From Nephrocerus scutellatus (taxonomy: Eukaryota > Arthropoda > Insecta > Diptera > Pipunculidae): DNA of 64,000 nt. The stretch lies in assembly GCA_947095585.1 (NCBI GenBank), contig OX352761.1, positions 59,202,832 through 59,266,831 on the forward strand. The letters are read 5' to 3'. Numbering within the stretch: the stretch's first letter is position 1; the number at the start of each line of letters is the position of its first letter. The translations under genes and the position numbers were made by a program. Below the pieces are notes generated by a model. It worked only from the letters and a program-made list of their open reading frames with translations. It was not told the DNA's origin and did no database searches. Of this stretch, positions 1-9,887 are shown piece after piece.

Positions 1-95
1 GCGTTAGCAGTGATGCCGACGTCGAGATCGATACAGTTAAATGTAGCAGCGACTACGAAGCCGGCGTTAATGGGCGTAGCTGCAGCGACGAGTAC
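1..95 (+). pseudogene. Copia-type pol fragment, left part
   Basis: A short open frame (codons from position 3) encodes an acidic, low-complexity peptide. Taken with positions 9884-10143 it resembles the linker between integrase and reverse transcriptase in Ty1/copia polyproteins. The frame is interrupted at a GTAC tetranucleotide by the tandem LTR element and resumes in the same frame after the second GTAC. The assignment rests mainly on the right-hand part; this piece alone would not be recognisable. It is the pre-insertion target of the neighbouring element. Confidence 0.45.
92..95. repeat. Target site duplication GTAC, left copy
   Basis: GTAC lies directly before the first LTR base (96) and again directly after the last LTR base (9884-9887). 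A 4-bp duplication fits Ty3/gypsy integration and shows that the whole three-LTR array sits in one insertion site. Confidence 0.85.
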
Positions 96-325
96 TGTAA
101 CGGAGTTTCCCAGCCGGGGTAGAACTCAGTGTGACCAGGGTTTAATAAGGGGGGTCGTTACAATAAAATTTATGGTTTTGGGTTTGTGGAAAATTAAATG
201 GATCTCTTTATTATTTCAAAACTTGTTTGTGTTTGTTTCAATCATTAGATTTACATTCGTTAAAAATAAATTGTAAAAATTGTAAAGTAAAAGTACAAAG
301 TGTCCTTTATTCCTAGGAAAAGAAT

Positions 326-760
326 GGGTTAATCGTAGTGGCAAGGTAGCACTCTTGAACCACTGTAGCTGAAAGAAAGTTTATGGGTTAACGATGGGTT
401 TAAGTACAAAGTACTTGTACCCCTTGGCTCCTAGAATTGGGAGAGAACGGGTTAATCGTAGTGGCAAGGTAGCACTCTTGAACCACTGTAGCTGAAAGAA
501 AGTTTATGGGTTAACGATGGGTTTAAGTACAAAGTACTTGTACCCCTTGGCTCCTAGAATTGGGAGAGAACGGGTTAATCGTAGTGGCAAGGTAGCACTC
601 TTGAACCACTGTAGCTGAAAGAAAGTTTATGGGTTAACGATGGGTTTAAGTACAAAGTACTTGTACCCCTTGGCTCCTAGAATTGGGAGAGAACGGGTTA
701 ATCGTAGTGGCAAGGTAGCACTCTTGAACCACTGTAGCTGAAAGGAAGTTTAGTCGAGGA
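326..760. repeat. 123-bp tandem repeats in LTR 1
   Basis: Units start at 326, 449, 572 and 695 with near-identical sequence. Each holds an AAGTAC-AAAGTACTT-GTAC palindromic cluster. The same array has three units in LTR 2 (4523, 4646, 4769) and LTR 3 (8611, 8734, 8857). It lies downstream of the TATA-like box on the minus strand, so it would be transcribed as leader or R/U5. Confidence 0.9.
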
Positions 761-937
761 TTTGGGTTTTCGGCAGGATGTAGTTTAACAATAATAGTAA
801 GGTAGTACTCTTGAAATATTTGTTGTGAACAGTGGAAGGAACTCAGGAAGAATAGCAAGGTAGTACTCTTGAACTATTAGGTGTGGACAGTGAAAGGAAC
901 TCAGGAAGAATAGACCTTTTGCTTGAGCTGCGTGCAC

Positions 938-946
938 CTTTTATAC
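938..946 (-). promoter_or_regulatory. TATA-like box in LTR 1
   Basis: The minus strand reads TATAAAAGG. The same box occurs in the other LTRs (5011-5019 and 9099-9107). The copy at 9099-9107 lies in the array's 5' LTR and is the one placed to drive the upstream internal region. Confidence 0.5.
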
Positions 947-1728
947 TGTTTTCCTGCGGTTGGTTTTCCGTTGGCTTCTTGTTTTCATCGTGTTCGTTGT
1001 TGTTGTGCTGGATTTCCATAAATTCAGACGCATGTATGCGCGTTTGACATATACATGTACTTCGTAGGATGTTTCCATTGAAGAACAACATGTATGGTAT
1101 ACATGTTTCTGGCCTTGCAACGTGTGTGTGTACGCATAAATTCTTCATTGCTCAGTTGCATGTTGTTTTCTGCCTTATACCGTGTGTGTGTGTGTGTATG
1201 CATAAATCCATCATTGCTCAGTTTCGAACACGCATGTTGTTGTCTGCATTCGTTGGCGAGCCCACTTGGTAGTTTTTTGCCTGAGCGGTGCTCAGGTCAT
1301 TGACACCGCCAGCCGTTACATGGTATTTTGATTCTTGTCTGCTATGCGTGGGAGTACGTCTGCACCGAGCGCGAGGGGGACAGACGTTTTCTCCGGCGAA
1401 TTCGCTGCTGTGTGCCGTAGTGATCTACTGATGTCGTGATAGAGACCATGCGTTGTGCATCTGCGTGGTGGTAGTCTTGTTAAATGCGCCTATTGCTCGT
1501 AATAGGAAAAGAAAAAGAGGGGAAAACGAAATATTGGCCGTTTCGCCGAAAATTGAGTGACTTTTGAGTTACTTTGTAGAGAGTGCGTTGGTAACTATGA
1601 ATGATTGTTAAAAACTACATTTTGCGTTTTTATTTCTTTAATTTTATGTCTATGACAAAAGGCTTGGAAATTATTTCCAGACATGTTGTGTGGGAGAAAT
1701 TCTAATGTAAAGAATTTTGTTCCTCACA

Positions 1729-1738
1729 CTCCCCCGTT
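1729..1738 (-). promoter_or_regulatory. Polypurine tract before LTR 1
   Basis: The minus strand reads AACGGGGGAG immediately before the LTR start TGTGAGG. This is the usual plus-strand primer position. The same tract occurs at 5803-5812 before LTR 2. Confidence 0.75.
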
Positions 1739-1909
1739 GCTTCGGCGGACAAGTACTTACCCTTCCTAATAGTTAGTACTTGGAAACGGACGCTCTTTTG
1801 GAGGTGCACGAAACCTGGTTTTGATTGTCATACGGCTCCTTGTCGTTTTGAGTCTTCTGGGGACTGCGTTAGTTATTGTCGGCGGTAGGTGTTGGGAGGT
1901 TCCAGACGA

Positions 1910-2701
1910 CTACGGCGACTGGGATGGCTGTGGCTTCTGCGATGAATGTTGTATCTTTAGCGATGTTTGCGGCGATTTTGAACGCTTTTGATTAAGTTTC
2001 TGGCAACAGTGATAATTCCTAAGGGCTGCTTTGGTTCTTGAGGGCTGGTTTTCTGGCTGCGACGACAGGGACGGCTGTGGCGAATGTAAATGCTGTGGCG
2101 GCTGTGACTGCTGTGGCGAATGTGACTGCTGTGGCGACTGTGACTGCTGTGGCGAATGTGACTGGTGTGGCGACTGTGACTGCTGTGGCGACTGTGACTG
2201 GTGTGGCGACTGTGAATGCTGTGGCGACTGTGACTGCTGTGGCTTCTGCGATGAATATGATGTCTGTTGCGACGTTTGCGGTGACTTCGACAGCTTTTGA
2301 TCAAGTTGATGTTCCTGGCGAAGGTGATGATTCCTACAAGCTGCTTTGATTTTTGACGATGGGTTTTCTGGCTGCTGGTGGTTTAGAGTAACGGAAGTAC
2401 TCGTCAACCATGACGATTGTTGAGCTTTTGTGGGCGACTTCTGGTAATGCTGATTGCTAAGGCGTCTGTGACAATCTTTGGCCAGAGTCCTGACTGCAGT
2501 ATGTCCAAACGGATGTGGTAATCCTTGAACACTAGAGTGTCTCTCGTCAATTCTTGGACTGCGCTGTTTTGGACGGAGGTAACTATCGTCAACTCTTGTC
2601 CTTGTTGTTACTTTAGGCTGCGACGACTTTTGATGCTGTCTTCTTCTGGACGGTGTGACTAACACGAAGTCTGACTTCAGCGGCTGTTGGGTCTTTGGCA
2701 A
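1910..2701 (-). CDS. Q/S/P-rich second ORF of the gag-only element, copy A
   Basis: This 263-codon frame lies downstream of gag-protease, in the place where pol would be. The first ~130 residues are basic and non-repetitive. The middle is a run of six-residue QSQSPQ/H-type repeats encoded by an 18-bp minisatellite, followed by a basic tail with a second short QS-rich stretch. No in-frame ATG is available: the frame begins at TTG after a stop near 2745, so independent initiation is doubtful. Splicing or recoding would be needed. Copy B differs by exactly two repeat units and stays open, which argues mildly for coding. I recognise no known domain. The repeats also leave other frames open on both strands, so part of the openness may be accidental. 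Confidence 0.4.
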   Translation of the reverse strand: MPKTQQPLKSDFVLVTPSRRRQHQKSSQPKVTTRTRVDDSYLRPKQRSPRIDERHSSVQGLPHPFGHTAVRTLAKDCHRRLSNQHYQKSPTKAQQSSWLTSTSVTLNHQQPENPSSKIKAACRNHHLRQEHQLDQKLSKSPQTSQQTSYSSQKPQQSQSPQHSQSPHQSQSPQQSQSPHQSHSPQQSQSPQQSHSPQQSQPPQHLHSPQPSLSSQPENQPSRTKAALRNYHCCQKLNQKRSKSPQTSLKIQHSSQKPQPSQSP

Positions 2702-2775
2702 TTGTGGTTGTTTAACTTCTCGGAATGTGTTGCATGTCAGACGTTAAACCGGACCTGCTGATAAAGTTTGAAGTG

Positions 2776-4206
2776 TTAAGTACTCACCTCCGAGACTAAA
2801 AGTGGCTCTGGTTCTTGTAAGGAAGTCCTCCCAAGTGTAAGGTCATCAGCGGCGTTCGACAACACTAGCAGGCGCAGTGAACATAAGGATTCCCCAAACC
2901 GAATGTTGATGCTTAACTCCCGACGGACTGTTGTCTGACTTCCGTTAGCCATTTGTATTGGGATGTGCACGGGGGTGGTGTTGTCCAAATTTCGAAACCT
3001 TTCAGCAAAAGCTTCGCTGATGAAACTGCGGGATGCGCCGCTGTCAATAGTTGCCTGAACGGGTTTGTGGTTGATGATGATGCGGGCGAGAATTCTGTGT
3101 TTATCCTGGATCAGGGCTGATTTCTCGCCAGACAGGAGCAAATGACGATGCTCAGCGTGTGAGTTACGTTGACGGCAGCAGTCAATTGTCCTGATTCTCT
3201 GTTGGCCACAGTCCCAGCAGAAAATCACTCGAGGGTTAGTGCATTCTTTTTGAAAGTGGCCTTCCTGTCGGCACCATCGACAAGTCATTCGAGGATTGTA
3301 TGGTCCTTCTTCAGGCTGGCTCACCATACAATGCCTCTCCTGTGGACTTCTTCGAGGTGTCGTCGTTGCGTTCTCCTGGTTTGCCTGGATACCTTTGTAG
3401 TCCTCTGCTAGATCAATGAGCTCGCGGAGATTTCCGAAGTCTTTTCTTCGGATATAATATTGATATTCTTGGCGGCTGTTCCGGAAGATCCTTTCCACCT
3501 GTTCTTCTTCGGGGTAATTTGCGTGCCTCATCATATTCTGCATCACAATTACGAAGTCTTTAAATTTTTCCTGTTGTTTCTGTCGTCTTTGGCGAATCTC
3601 ATCGTCCAGACGTTCCCAGTACCTTGTGGGCAAGAAGAATTGCAGGAAGTCTTCTTTGAAACTGGTCCACTCCTGCCACTTCAGGTTATTATTGCGGAAC
3701 CACAGTAGGGCTCGGTCGCGAAGTAACTCGGGCATAGTCCTTGGAAGGAGGTCTTTGTTTAACGAGTAGGCGTCAGCGAGCTCTTCCAGCCTCTCGATAA
3801 ATAAAAGAGGTTCCTTGACACCGTCGTACCGCACTGACCACTTTCGTACCTGGTCGATAAACATGAGATATGATGTCCCTGGTGTTTCTGATGGAGTTCG
3901 AGTGGCTGTTGCCTCTCGTAGGGCTGGGGACGCTGTCCTGCTTATAGCCCCCTTTGGTCCATCGTGTTCCACTGGATCCGGAGGGTTCAGGGATATATGG
4001 GGCCGCGGTGATTGGCTACGAATGTGTATTCGTTCTAATTCGGTGAGACGCGTTTCGTCCTCCGACGTAACGTCTCGCCCGGTGATGTAATTGGAGAAAC
4101 GTTTCCTCAATTCATCGAGTGCACCATTACTGTCCAGTCTGAACTCACTCAAATAGGTCTTCAGCTCGTCCTTCGACAGGTTGTACACCCAGCTCGTCCT
4201 GACCAT
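2776..4206 (-). CDS. gag: Gag-protease polyprotein, intact copy
   Basis: This 476-aa frame starts at an ATG just after the primer-binding site. Residues ~1-45 resemble a SAP-like helix pair found in insect retrotransposon Gags. Residues ~110-275 look like a retrotransposon Gag capsid domain, including an ALLWFRNN-type motif. A CRWCRQEGHFQKEC zinc knuckle follows near residue 312, with a second degenerate CWDC pair after it. The C-terminal ~100 residues are an aspartic-protease domain with the active-site triad DSGA near residue 388 and an LG-R motif near the end. The frame stops right after the protease and no RT follows. It would form particles and mature them in trans or cis. It is the only intact gag of the array. 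Confidence 0.8.
   Translation of the reverse strand: MVRTSWVYNLSKDELKTYLSEFRLDSNGALDELRKRFSNYITGRDVTSEDETRLTELERIHIRSQSPRPHISLNPPDPVEHDGPKGAISRTASPALREATATRTPSETPGTSYLMFIDQVRKWSVRYDGVKEPLLFIERLEELADAYSLNKDLLPRTMPELLRDRALLWFRNNNLKWQEWTSFKEDFLQFFLPTRYWERLDDEIRQRRQKQQEKFKDFVIVMQNMMRHANYPEEEQVERIFRNSRQEYQYYIRRKDFGNLRELIDLAEDYKGIQANQENATTTPRRSPQERHCMVSQPEEGPYNPRMTCRWCRQEGHFQKECTNPRVIFCWDCGQQRIRTIDCCRQRNSHAEHRHLLLSGEKSALIQDKHRILARIIINHKPVQATIDSGASRSFISEAFAERFRNLDNTTPVHIPIQMANGSQTTVRRELSINIRFGESLCSLRLLVLSNAADDLTLGRTSLQEPEPLLVSEVST
2781..2790 (-). promoter_or_regulatory. Consensus splice-donor-like site at the end of gag-protease
   Basis: The last codons of gag-protease read GAGGTGAGTA on the minus strand, a near-perfect 5' splice site (AG/GTGAGT). 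If used, it would remove the gag stop and could join gag to the downstream ORF. No acceptor is proven; a CAG about 30 nt downstream is too close for a normal intron. Confidence 0.3.
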
Positions 4207-4272
4207 CTTGTCTTCGTGCTGGTATTACTGGGTTGTTGGCTTAGTTTTTTTGTTTTTTTTTTAAATTCCAGG

Positions 4273-4290
4273 GTCCCTGTTCGGGCGCCA
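4273..4290 (-). promoter_or_regulatory. Primer-binding site, tRNA-Lys type
   Basis: The minus strand reads TGGCGCCCGAACAGGGAC, an 18-nt perfect match to the classical tRNA-Lys3 primer site, two bases after the LTR end. A second copy lies at 8361-8378. It fixes the element's orientation. Confidence 0.9.
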
Positions 4291-4292
4291 AT

Positions 4293-5802
4293 TGTAACGG
4301 AGTTTCCCAGCCGGGGTAGAACTCAGTGTGACCAGGGTTCAATAAGGGGGGTCGTTACAATAAAATTTATGGTTTTGGGTTTGTGGAAAATTAAATGGAT
4401 CTCTTTATTATTTCAAAACTTGTTTATGTTTGTTTCAATCATTAGATTTACATTCGTTAAAAATAAATTGTAAAAATTGTAAAGTAAAAGTACAAAGTGT
4501 CCTTTATTCCTAGGAAAAGAATGGGTTAATCGTAGTGGCAAGGTAGCACTCTTGAACCACTGTAGCTGAAAGAAAGTTTATGGGTTAACGATGGGTTTAA
4601 GTACAAAGTACTTGTACCCCTTGGCTCCTAGAATTAGGAGAGAACGGGTTAATCGTAGTGGCAAGGTAGCACTCTTGAACCACTGTAGCTGAAAGAAAGT
4701 TTATGGGTTAACGATGGGTTTAAGTACAAAGTACTTGTACCCCTTGGCTCCTAGAATTGGGAGAGAACGGGTTAATCGTAGTGTCAAGGTAGCACTCTTG
4801 AACCACTGTAGCTGAAAGGAAGTTTAGTCGAGGATTTGGGTTTTCGGCAGGATGTAGTTCAACAATAATAGTAAGGTAGTACTCTTGAACTATTTGTTGT
4901 GAACAGTGGAAGGAACTCAGGAAGAATAGCAAGGTAGTACTCTTGAACTATTAGGTGTGGACAGTGGAAGGAACTCAGGAAGAATAGACCTTTTGTTTGA
5001 GCTGCGTGCTCCTTTTATACTGTTTCCCTGCAGTTGGTTTTCCGTTGGCTTCTTGTTTTCATCGTGTTCGTTGTTGTTGTGCTGGATTTCCATAAATTCA
5101 GACGCATGTATGCGCATTTGACATATACATGTTCTTCGTAGGATGTTTCCATTGAAGAACAACATGTATGGTATACATGTTTCTGGCCTTGCAACGTGTT
5201 TGTGTACGCATAAATTCTTCATTGCTCAGTTGCATGTTGTTTTCTGCCTTATACCGTGTGTGTGTGTGTGTGTGTATGCATAAGTCATTGCTCAGTTTCG
5301 AACACGCATGTTGTTGTCTGCATTCGTTGGCGAGCCCACTTGGTAGTTTTTTGCCTGAGCGGTGCTCAGGTCATTGACACCGCCAGCCGTTACATGATAT
5401 TTTGATTCTTGTCTGCTATGCGTGGGAGTACGGATGCACCGAGCGCGAGGGGGACAGACGTTTTCTCCGGCGAATTCGCTGCTGTGTGCCGTAGTGATCT
5501 ACTGATGTCGTGATAGAGACCATGCGTTGTGCATCTGCGTGGTGGTAGTCTTGTTAAATGCGCCTATTGCTCGTAATAGGAAAAGAAAAAGAGGGGAAAA
5601 CGAAATATTGGCCGTTTCGCCGAAAATTGAGTGACTTTTGAGTTACTTTGTAGAGAGTGCGTTGGTAACTATGAATGATTGTTAAAAACTACATTTTGCG
5701 TTTTTATTTCTTTAATTTTATGTCTATGACAAAAGGCTTGGAAATTATTTCCAGACATGTTGTGTGGGAGAAATTCTAATGTAAAGAATTTTGTTCCTCA
5801 CA
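4293..5802 (-). repeat. LTR 2 (middle LTR of the array)
   Basis: This 1510-bp LTR is shared by the two internal regions and carries three 123-bp units. It is closer to LTR 3 than to LTR 1 in unit number. A TATA-like box lies at 5011-5019 on the minus strand. Confidence 0.85.
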
Positions 5803-5983
5803 CTCCCCCGTTGCTTCGGCGGACAAGTACTTACCCTTCCTAATAGTTAGTACTTGGAAACGGACGCTCTGTTGGAGGTGCACGAAACCTGGTTTTGATT
5901 GTCATACGGCTCCTTGTCGTTTTGAGTCTTCTGGGGACTGCGTTAGTTATTGTCGGCGGTAGGTGTTGGGAGGTTCCAGACGA

Positions 5984-6811
5984 CTACGGCGACTGGGATG
6001 GCTGTGGCTTCTGCGATGAATGTTGTATCTTTAGCGATGTTTGCGGCGATTTTGAACGCTTTTGATTAAGTTTCTGGCAACAGTGATAATTCCTAAGGGC
6101 TGCTTTGGTTCTTGAGGGCTGGTTTTCTGGCTGCGACGACAGGGACGGCTGTGGCGAATGTAACTGCTGTGGCGGCTGTGACTGCTGTGGCGAATGTGAC
6201 TGCTGTGGCGACTGTGACTGCTGTGGCGAATGTGACTGGTGTGGCGACTGTGACTGCTGTGGCGACTGTGACTGCTGTGGCGACTGTGACTGCTGTGGCG
6301 ACTGTGACTGGTGTGGCGACTGTGAATGCTGTGGCGACTGTGACTGCTGTGGCTTCTGCGATGAATATGATGTCTGTAGCGACGTTTGCGGTGACTTCGA
6401 CAGCTTTTGATCAAGTTGATGTTCCTGGCGAAGGTGATGATTCCTACAAGCTGCTTTGATTTTTGACGATGGGTTTTCTGGCTGCTGGTGGTTTAGAGTA
6501 ACGGAAGTACTCGTCAACCATGACGATTGTTGAGCTTTTGTGGGCGACTTCTGGTAATGCTGATTGCTAAGGCGTCTGTGACAATCTTTGGCCAGAGTCC
6601 TGACTGCAGTATGTCCAAACGGATGTGGTAATCCTTGAACACTAGAGTGTCTCTCGTCAATTCTTGGACTGCGCTGTTTTGGACGGAGGTAACTTTCGTC
6701 AACTCTTGTCCTTGTTGTTACTTTAGGCTGCGACGACTTTTGATGCTGTCTTCTTCTGGACGGTGTGACTAACACGAAGTTTGACTTCAGCGGCTGTTGG
6801 GTCTTTGGCAA
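5984..6811 (-). CDS. Q/S/P-rich second ORF, copy B
   Basis: At 275 codons this frame is 12 residues longer than copy A, which equals two extra six-residue repeats (36 bp). Elsewhere it is nearly identical. The frame is kept although the gag of the same internal region is broken. As in copy A there is no in-frame ATG at the start. Function unknown; it may be a basic nucleic-acid-binding protein, but that is only composition-based inference. Confidence 0.38.
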   Translation of the reverse strand: MPKTQQPLKSNFVLVTPSRRRQHQKSSQPKVTTRTRVDESYLRPKQRSPRIDERHSSVQGLPHPFGHTAVRTLAKDCHRRLSNQHYQKSPTKAQQSSWLTSTSVTLNHQQPENPSSKIKAACRNHHLRQEHQLDQKLSKSPQTSLQTSYSSQKPQQSQSPQHSQSPHQSQSPQQSQSPQQSQSPQQSQSPHQSHSPQQSQSPQQSHSPQQSQPPQQLHSPQPSLSSQPENQPSRTKAALRNYHCCQKLNQKRSKSPQTSLKIQHSSQKPQPSQSP

Positions 6812-6885
6812 TTGTGGTTGTTTAACTTCTCGGAATGTGTTGCATGTCAGACGTTTAACCGGACCTGCTGATAAAGTTTGAAGTG

Positions 6886-8295
6886 TTAAGTACTCACCTC
6901 CAAGACTAAAAGTGGCTCTGGTTCTTGTAAGGAAGTCCTCCCAAGTGTAAGGTCATCAGCGGCGTTCGACAACACTAGCAGGCGCAGTGAATATAAGGAT
7001 TCCCCAAACCGAATGTTGATGCTTAACTCCCGACGGACTGTTGTCTGACTTCCGTTAGCCATTTGTATTGGGATGTGCACGGGGGTGGTGTTGTCCAAAT
7101 TTCGAAACCTTTCAGCAAAAGCTTCGCTGATGAAACTGCGGGATGCGCCGGTGTCAATAGTTGCCTGAACGGGTTTGTGGTTGATGATGATGCGGGCGAG
7201 AATTCTGTGTTTATCCTGGATCAGGGCTGATTTCTCGCCAGACAGGGGCAAATGACGATGCTCAGCGTGTGAGTTACGTTGACGGCAGCAATCAATTGTC
7301 CTGATTCTCTGTTGGCCACAGTCCCAGCAGAAAATCAGTCGAGGGTTAGTGCATTCTTTTTGAAAGTGGCCTTCCTGTCGGCACCATCGACAAGTCATTC
7401 GAGGATTGTATGGTCCTTCTTCAGGCTGGCTCACCATACAATGCCTCTCCTGTGGACTTCTTCGAGGTGTCGTCGTTGCGTTCTCCTGGTTTGCCTGGAT
7501 ACCTTTGTAGTCCTCTGCTAGATCAATGAGCTCGCGGAGATTTCCGAAGTCTTTTCTTCGGATATAATATTGATATTCTTGGCGGCTGTTCCGGAAGATC
7601 CTTTCCACCTGTTCTTCTTCGGGGTAATTTGCGTGCCTCATCATATTCTGCATCACAATTACGAAGTCTTTAAATTGTTCCTGTTGTTTCTGTCGTCTTT
7701 GGCGAATCTCATCGTCCAAACGTTCCCAGTACCTTGTGGGCAAGAAGAATTGCAGGAAGTCTTCTTTGAAACTGGTCCACCCCTGCCACTTCAGGTTATT
7801 ATTGCGGAACCACAGTAGGGCTCGGTCGCGAAGTAACTCGGGCATAGTCCTTGGAAGGAGGTCTTTGTTTAACTTCCAGCCTCTCGATAAATAAAATAGG
7901 TTCCTTGACACCGTCTACCGCACTGACCACTTTCGTACCTGGTCGATAAACATGGGATATGATGTCCCTGGTGTTTCTGATGGAGTTCGAGTGGCTGTTG
8001 CCTCTCGTAGGGCTGGGGACGCTGTCCTGCTTATAGCCCCCTTTGGTCCATCGTGTTCCACTGGATCCGGAGGGTTCAGGGATATATGGGGCCGCGGTGA
8101 TTGGCTACGAGTGTGTATTTGTTCTAATTCGGTGAGACGCGTTTCGTCCTCCGACGTAACGTCTCGCCCGGTGATGTAATTGGAGAAACGTTTCCTCAAT
8201 TCATCGAGTGCACCATTACTGTCCAGTCTGAACTCACTCAAATAGGTCTTCAGCTCGTCCTTCGACAGGTTGTACACCAAGCTCGTCCTGACCAT
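6886..8295 (-). pseudogene. gag: Gag-protease, frameshifted copy B
   Basis: The copy is the same as the intact gag-protease except for a 1-bp deletion near 7914, which brings a TAG stop into frame after about 126 codons, and a 20-bp deletion near 7873 that restores the original frame further on. The N-terminal SAP-like part (7915-8295) and the capsid, zinc knuckle and protease part (6886-7911) are therefore in separate frames. The protease active site here is DTGA, not DSGA. Presumed non-functional as a full polyprotein. Confidence 0.8.
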
Positions 8296-8360
8296 CTTGT
8301 CTTCGTGCTGGTATTACTGGGTTGTTGGCTTAGTTTTTTTGTTTTTTTTTATATTCCAGG

Positions 8361-8378
8361 GTCCCTGTTCGGGCGCCA
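8361..8378 (-). promoter_or_regulatory. Primer-binding site of internal region B
   Basis: Identical to the 18-nt tRNA-Lys-type site at 4273-4290, two bases from LTR 3. As LTR 3 is the true 5' LTR of the array on the minus strand, this is the site used by a full-length transcript. Confidence 0.9.
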
Positions 8379-8380
8379 AT

Positions 8381-9883
8381 TGTAACGGAGTTTCCCAGCC
8401 GGGGTAGAACTCAGTGTGACCAGGGTTCAATAAGGGGGGTCGTTACAATAAAATTTATGGTTTTGGGTTTGTGGAAAATTAAATGGATCTCTTCATTATT
8501 TCAAAACTTGTTTATGTTTGTTTCAATCATTAGATTTACATTCGTTAAAAATAAATTGTAAAAATTGTAAAGTAAAAGTACAAAGTGTCCTTTATTCCTA
8601 GGAAAAGAATGGGTTAATCGTAGTGGCAAGGTAGCACTCTTGAACCACTGTAGCTGAAAGAAAGTTTATGGGTTAACGATGGGTTTAAGTACAAAGTACT
8701 TGTACCCCTTGGCTCCTAGAATTAGGAGAGAACGGGTTAATCGTAGTGGCAAGGTAGCACTCTTGAACCACTGTAGCTGAAAGAATGTTTATGGGTTAAC
8801 GATGGGTTTAAGTACAAAGTACTTGTACCCCTTGGCTCCTAGAATTGGGAGAGAACGGGTTAATCGTAGTGTCAAGGTAGCACTCTTGAACCACTGTAGC
8901 TGAAAGGAAGTTTAGTCGAGGATTTGGGTTTTCGGCAGGATGTAGTTTAACAATAATAGTAAGGTAGTACTCTTGAACTATTTGTTGTGAACTGTGGAAG
9001 GAACTCAGGAAGAATAGCAAGGTAGTACTCTTGAACTATTAGGTGTGGACAGTGGAAGGAACTCAGGAAGAATAGACCTTTTGCTTGAGCTGCGTGCTCC
9101 TTTTATACTGTTTCCCTGCAGTTGGTTTTCCGTTGGCTTCTTGTTTTCATCGTGTTCGTTGTTGTTGTGCTGGATTTCCATTAATTCAGACGCATGTATG
9201 CGCGTTTGACATATACATGTTCTTCGTAGGATGTTTCCATTGAAGAACAACATGTATGGTATACATGTTTCTGGCCTTGCAACGTGTTTGTGTACGCATA
9301 AATTCTTCATTGCTCAGTTGCATGTTGTTTTCTGCCTTATACCGTGTGTGTGTGTGTATGCATAAATCATTGCTCAGTTTCGAACACGCATGTTGTTGTC
9401 TGCATTCGTTGGCGAGCCCACTTGGTAGTTTTTTGCCTGAGCGGTGCTCAGGTCATTGACACCGCCAGCCGTTACATGATATTTTGATTCTTGTCTGCTA
9501 TGCGTGGGAGTACGTCTGCACCGAGCGCGAGGGGGACAGACGTTTTCTCCGGCGAATTCGCTGCTGTGTGCCGTAGTGATCTACTGATGTCGTGATAGAG
9601 ACCATGCGTTGTGCATCTGCGTGGTGGTAGTCTTGTTAAATGCGCCTATTGCTCGTAATAGGAAAAGAAAAAGAGGGGAAAACGAAATATTGGCCGTTTC
9701 GCCGAAAATTGAGTGACTTTTGAGTTACTTTGTAGAGAGTGCGTTGGTAACTAGAATGATTGTTAAAAACTACATTTTGCGTTTTTATTTCTTTAATTTT
9801 ATGTCTATGACAAAAGGCTTGGAAATTATTTCCAGACATGTTGTGTGGGAGAAATTCTAATGTAAAGAATTTTGTTCCTCACA
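8381..9883 (-). repeat. LTR 3 (5' LTR of the array)
   Basis: This 1503-bp LTR carries three 123-bp units and a slightly shorter GT run than the other two. It is followed by the right GTAC target duplication. A TATA-like box at 9099-9107 on the minus strand would start the array's transcript. Confidence 0.85.
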
Positions 9884-9887
9884 GTAC
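9884..9887. repeat. Target site duplication GTAC, right copy
   Basis: Matches 92-95. It is the right edge of the tandem LTR insertion and the point where the copia-type frame resumes. Confidence 0.85.

Larger units (their letters stand above)
96..1728 (-). repeat. LTR 1 (3' LTR of the array)
   Basis: This 1633-bp LTR carries four starts of a 123-bp repeat, one more than the other two LTRs; its length exceeds LTR 2 by exactly 123 bp. A TATA-like box lies on the minus strand at 938-946 and an AATAAA signal at 306-311. Two copies of a roughly 70-bp repeat (about 790-915) and a short GT run (about 1183-1198) add to the low complexity. Small frames inside recur in all LTRs but look incidental. 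Confidence 0.85.
96..9883 (-). mobile_element. Tandem non-autonomous Ty3/gypsy-like LTR element (3 LTRs, 2 internal regions)
   Basis: Three long direct repeats (96-1728, 4293-5802, 8381-9883) alternate with two internal regions (1729-4292, 5803-8380). On the minus strand each LTR reads TGTGAGGAAC to CCGTTACA. It is preceded by a purine tract and followed, two bases on, by a primer-binding site. One GTAC duplication flanks the array, so it most likely arose by unequal recombination between LTRs of one insertion or of sister copies, not by two insertions. The internal regions encode gag-protease and a second Q/S/P-rich frame only. No RT, RNase H or integrase is present, so mobilisation would need an autonomous relative. 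Confidence 0.85.

Noticed and set aside
10..276. 88-codon plus-strand frame at the window start
   Set aside because: It crosses the insertion boundary between the copia fragment and the LTR and is not a coherent protein.
646..1148. Small minus-strand frames of 70 and 101 codons present in all three LTRs
   Set aside because: They lie in non-coding LTR sequence, and their recurrence is due to LTR copying.
2031..2300. Cysteine-rich plus-strand frame resembling a metallothionein
   Set aside because: It is the complement of the 18-bp QSQSPQ-encoding repeat; the Cys pattern follows from repeat composition.
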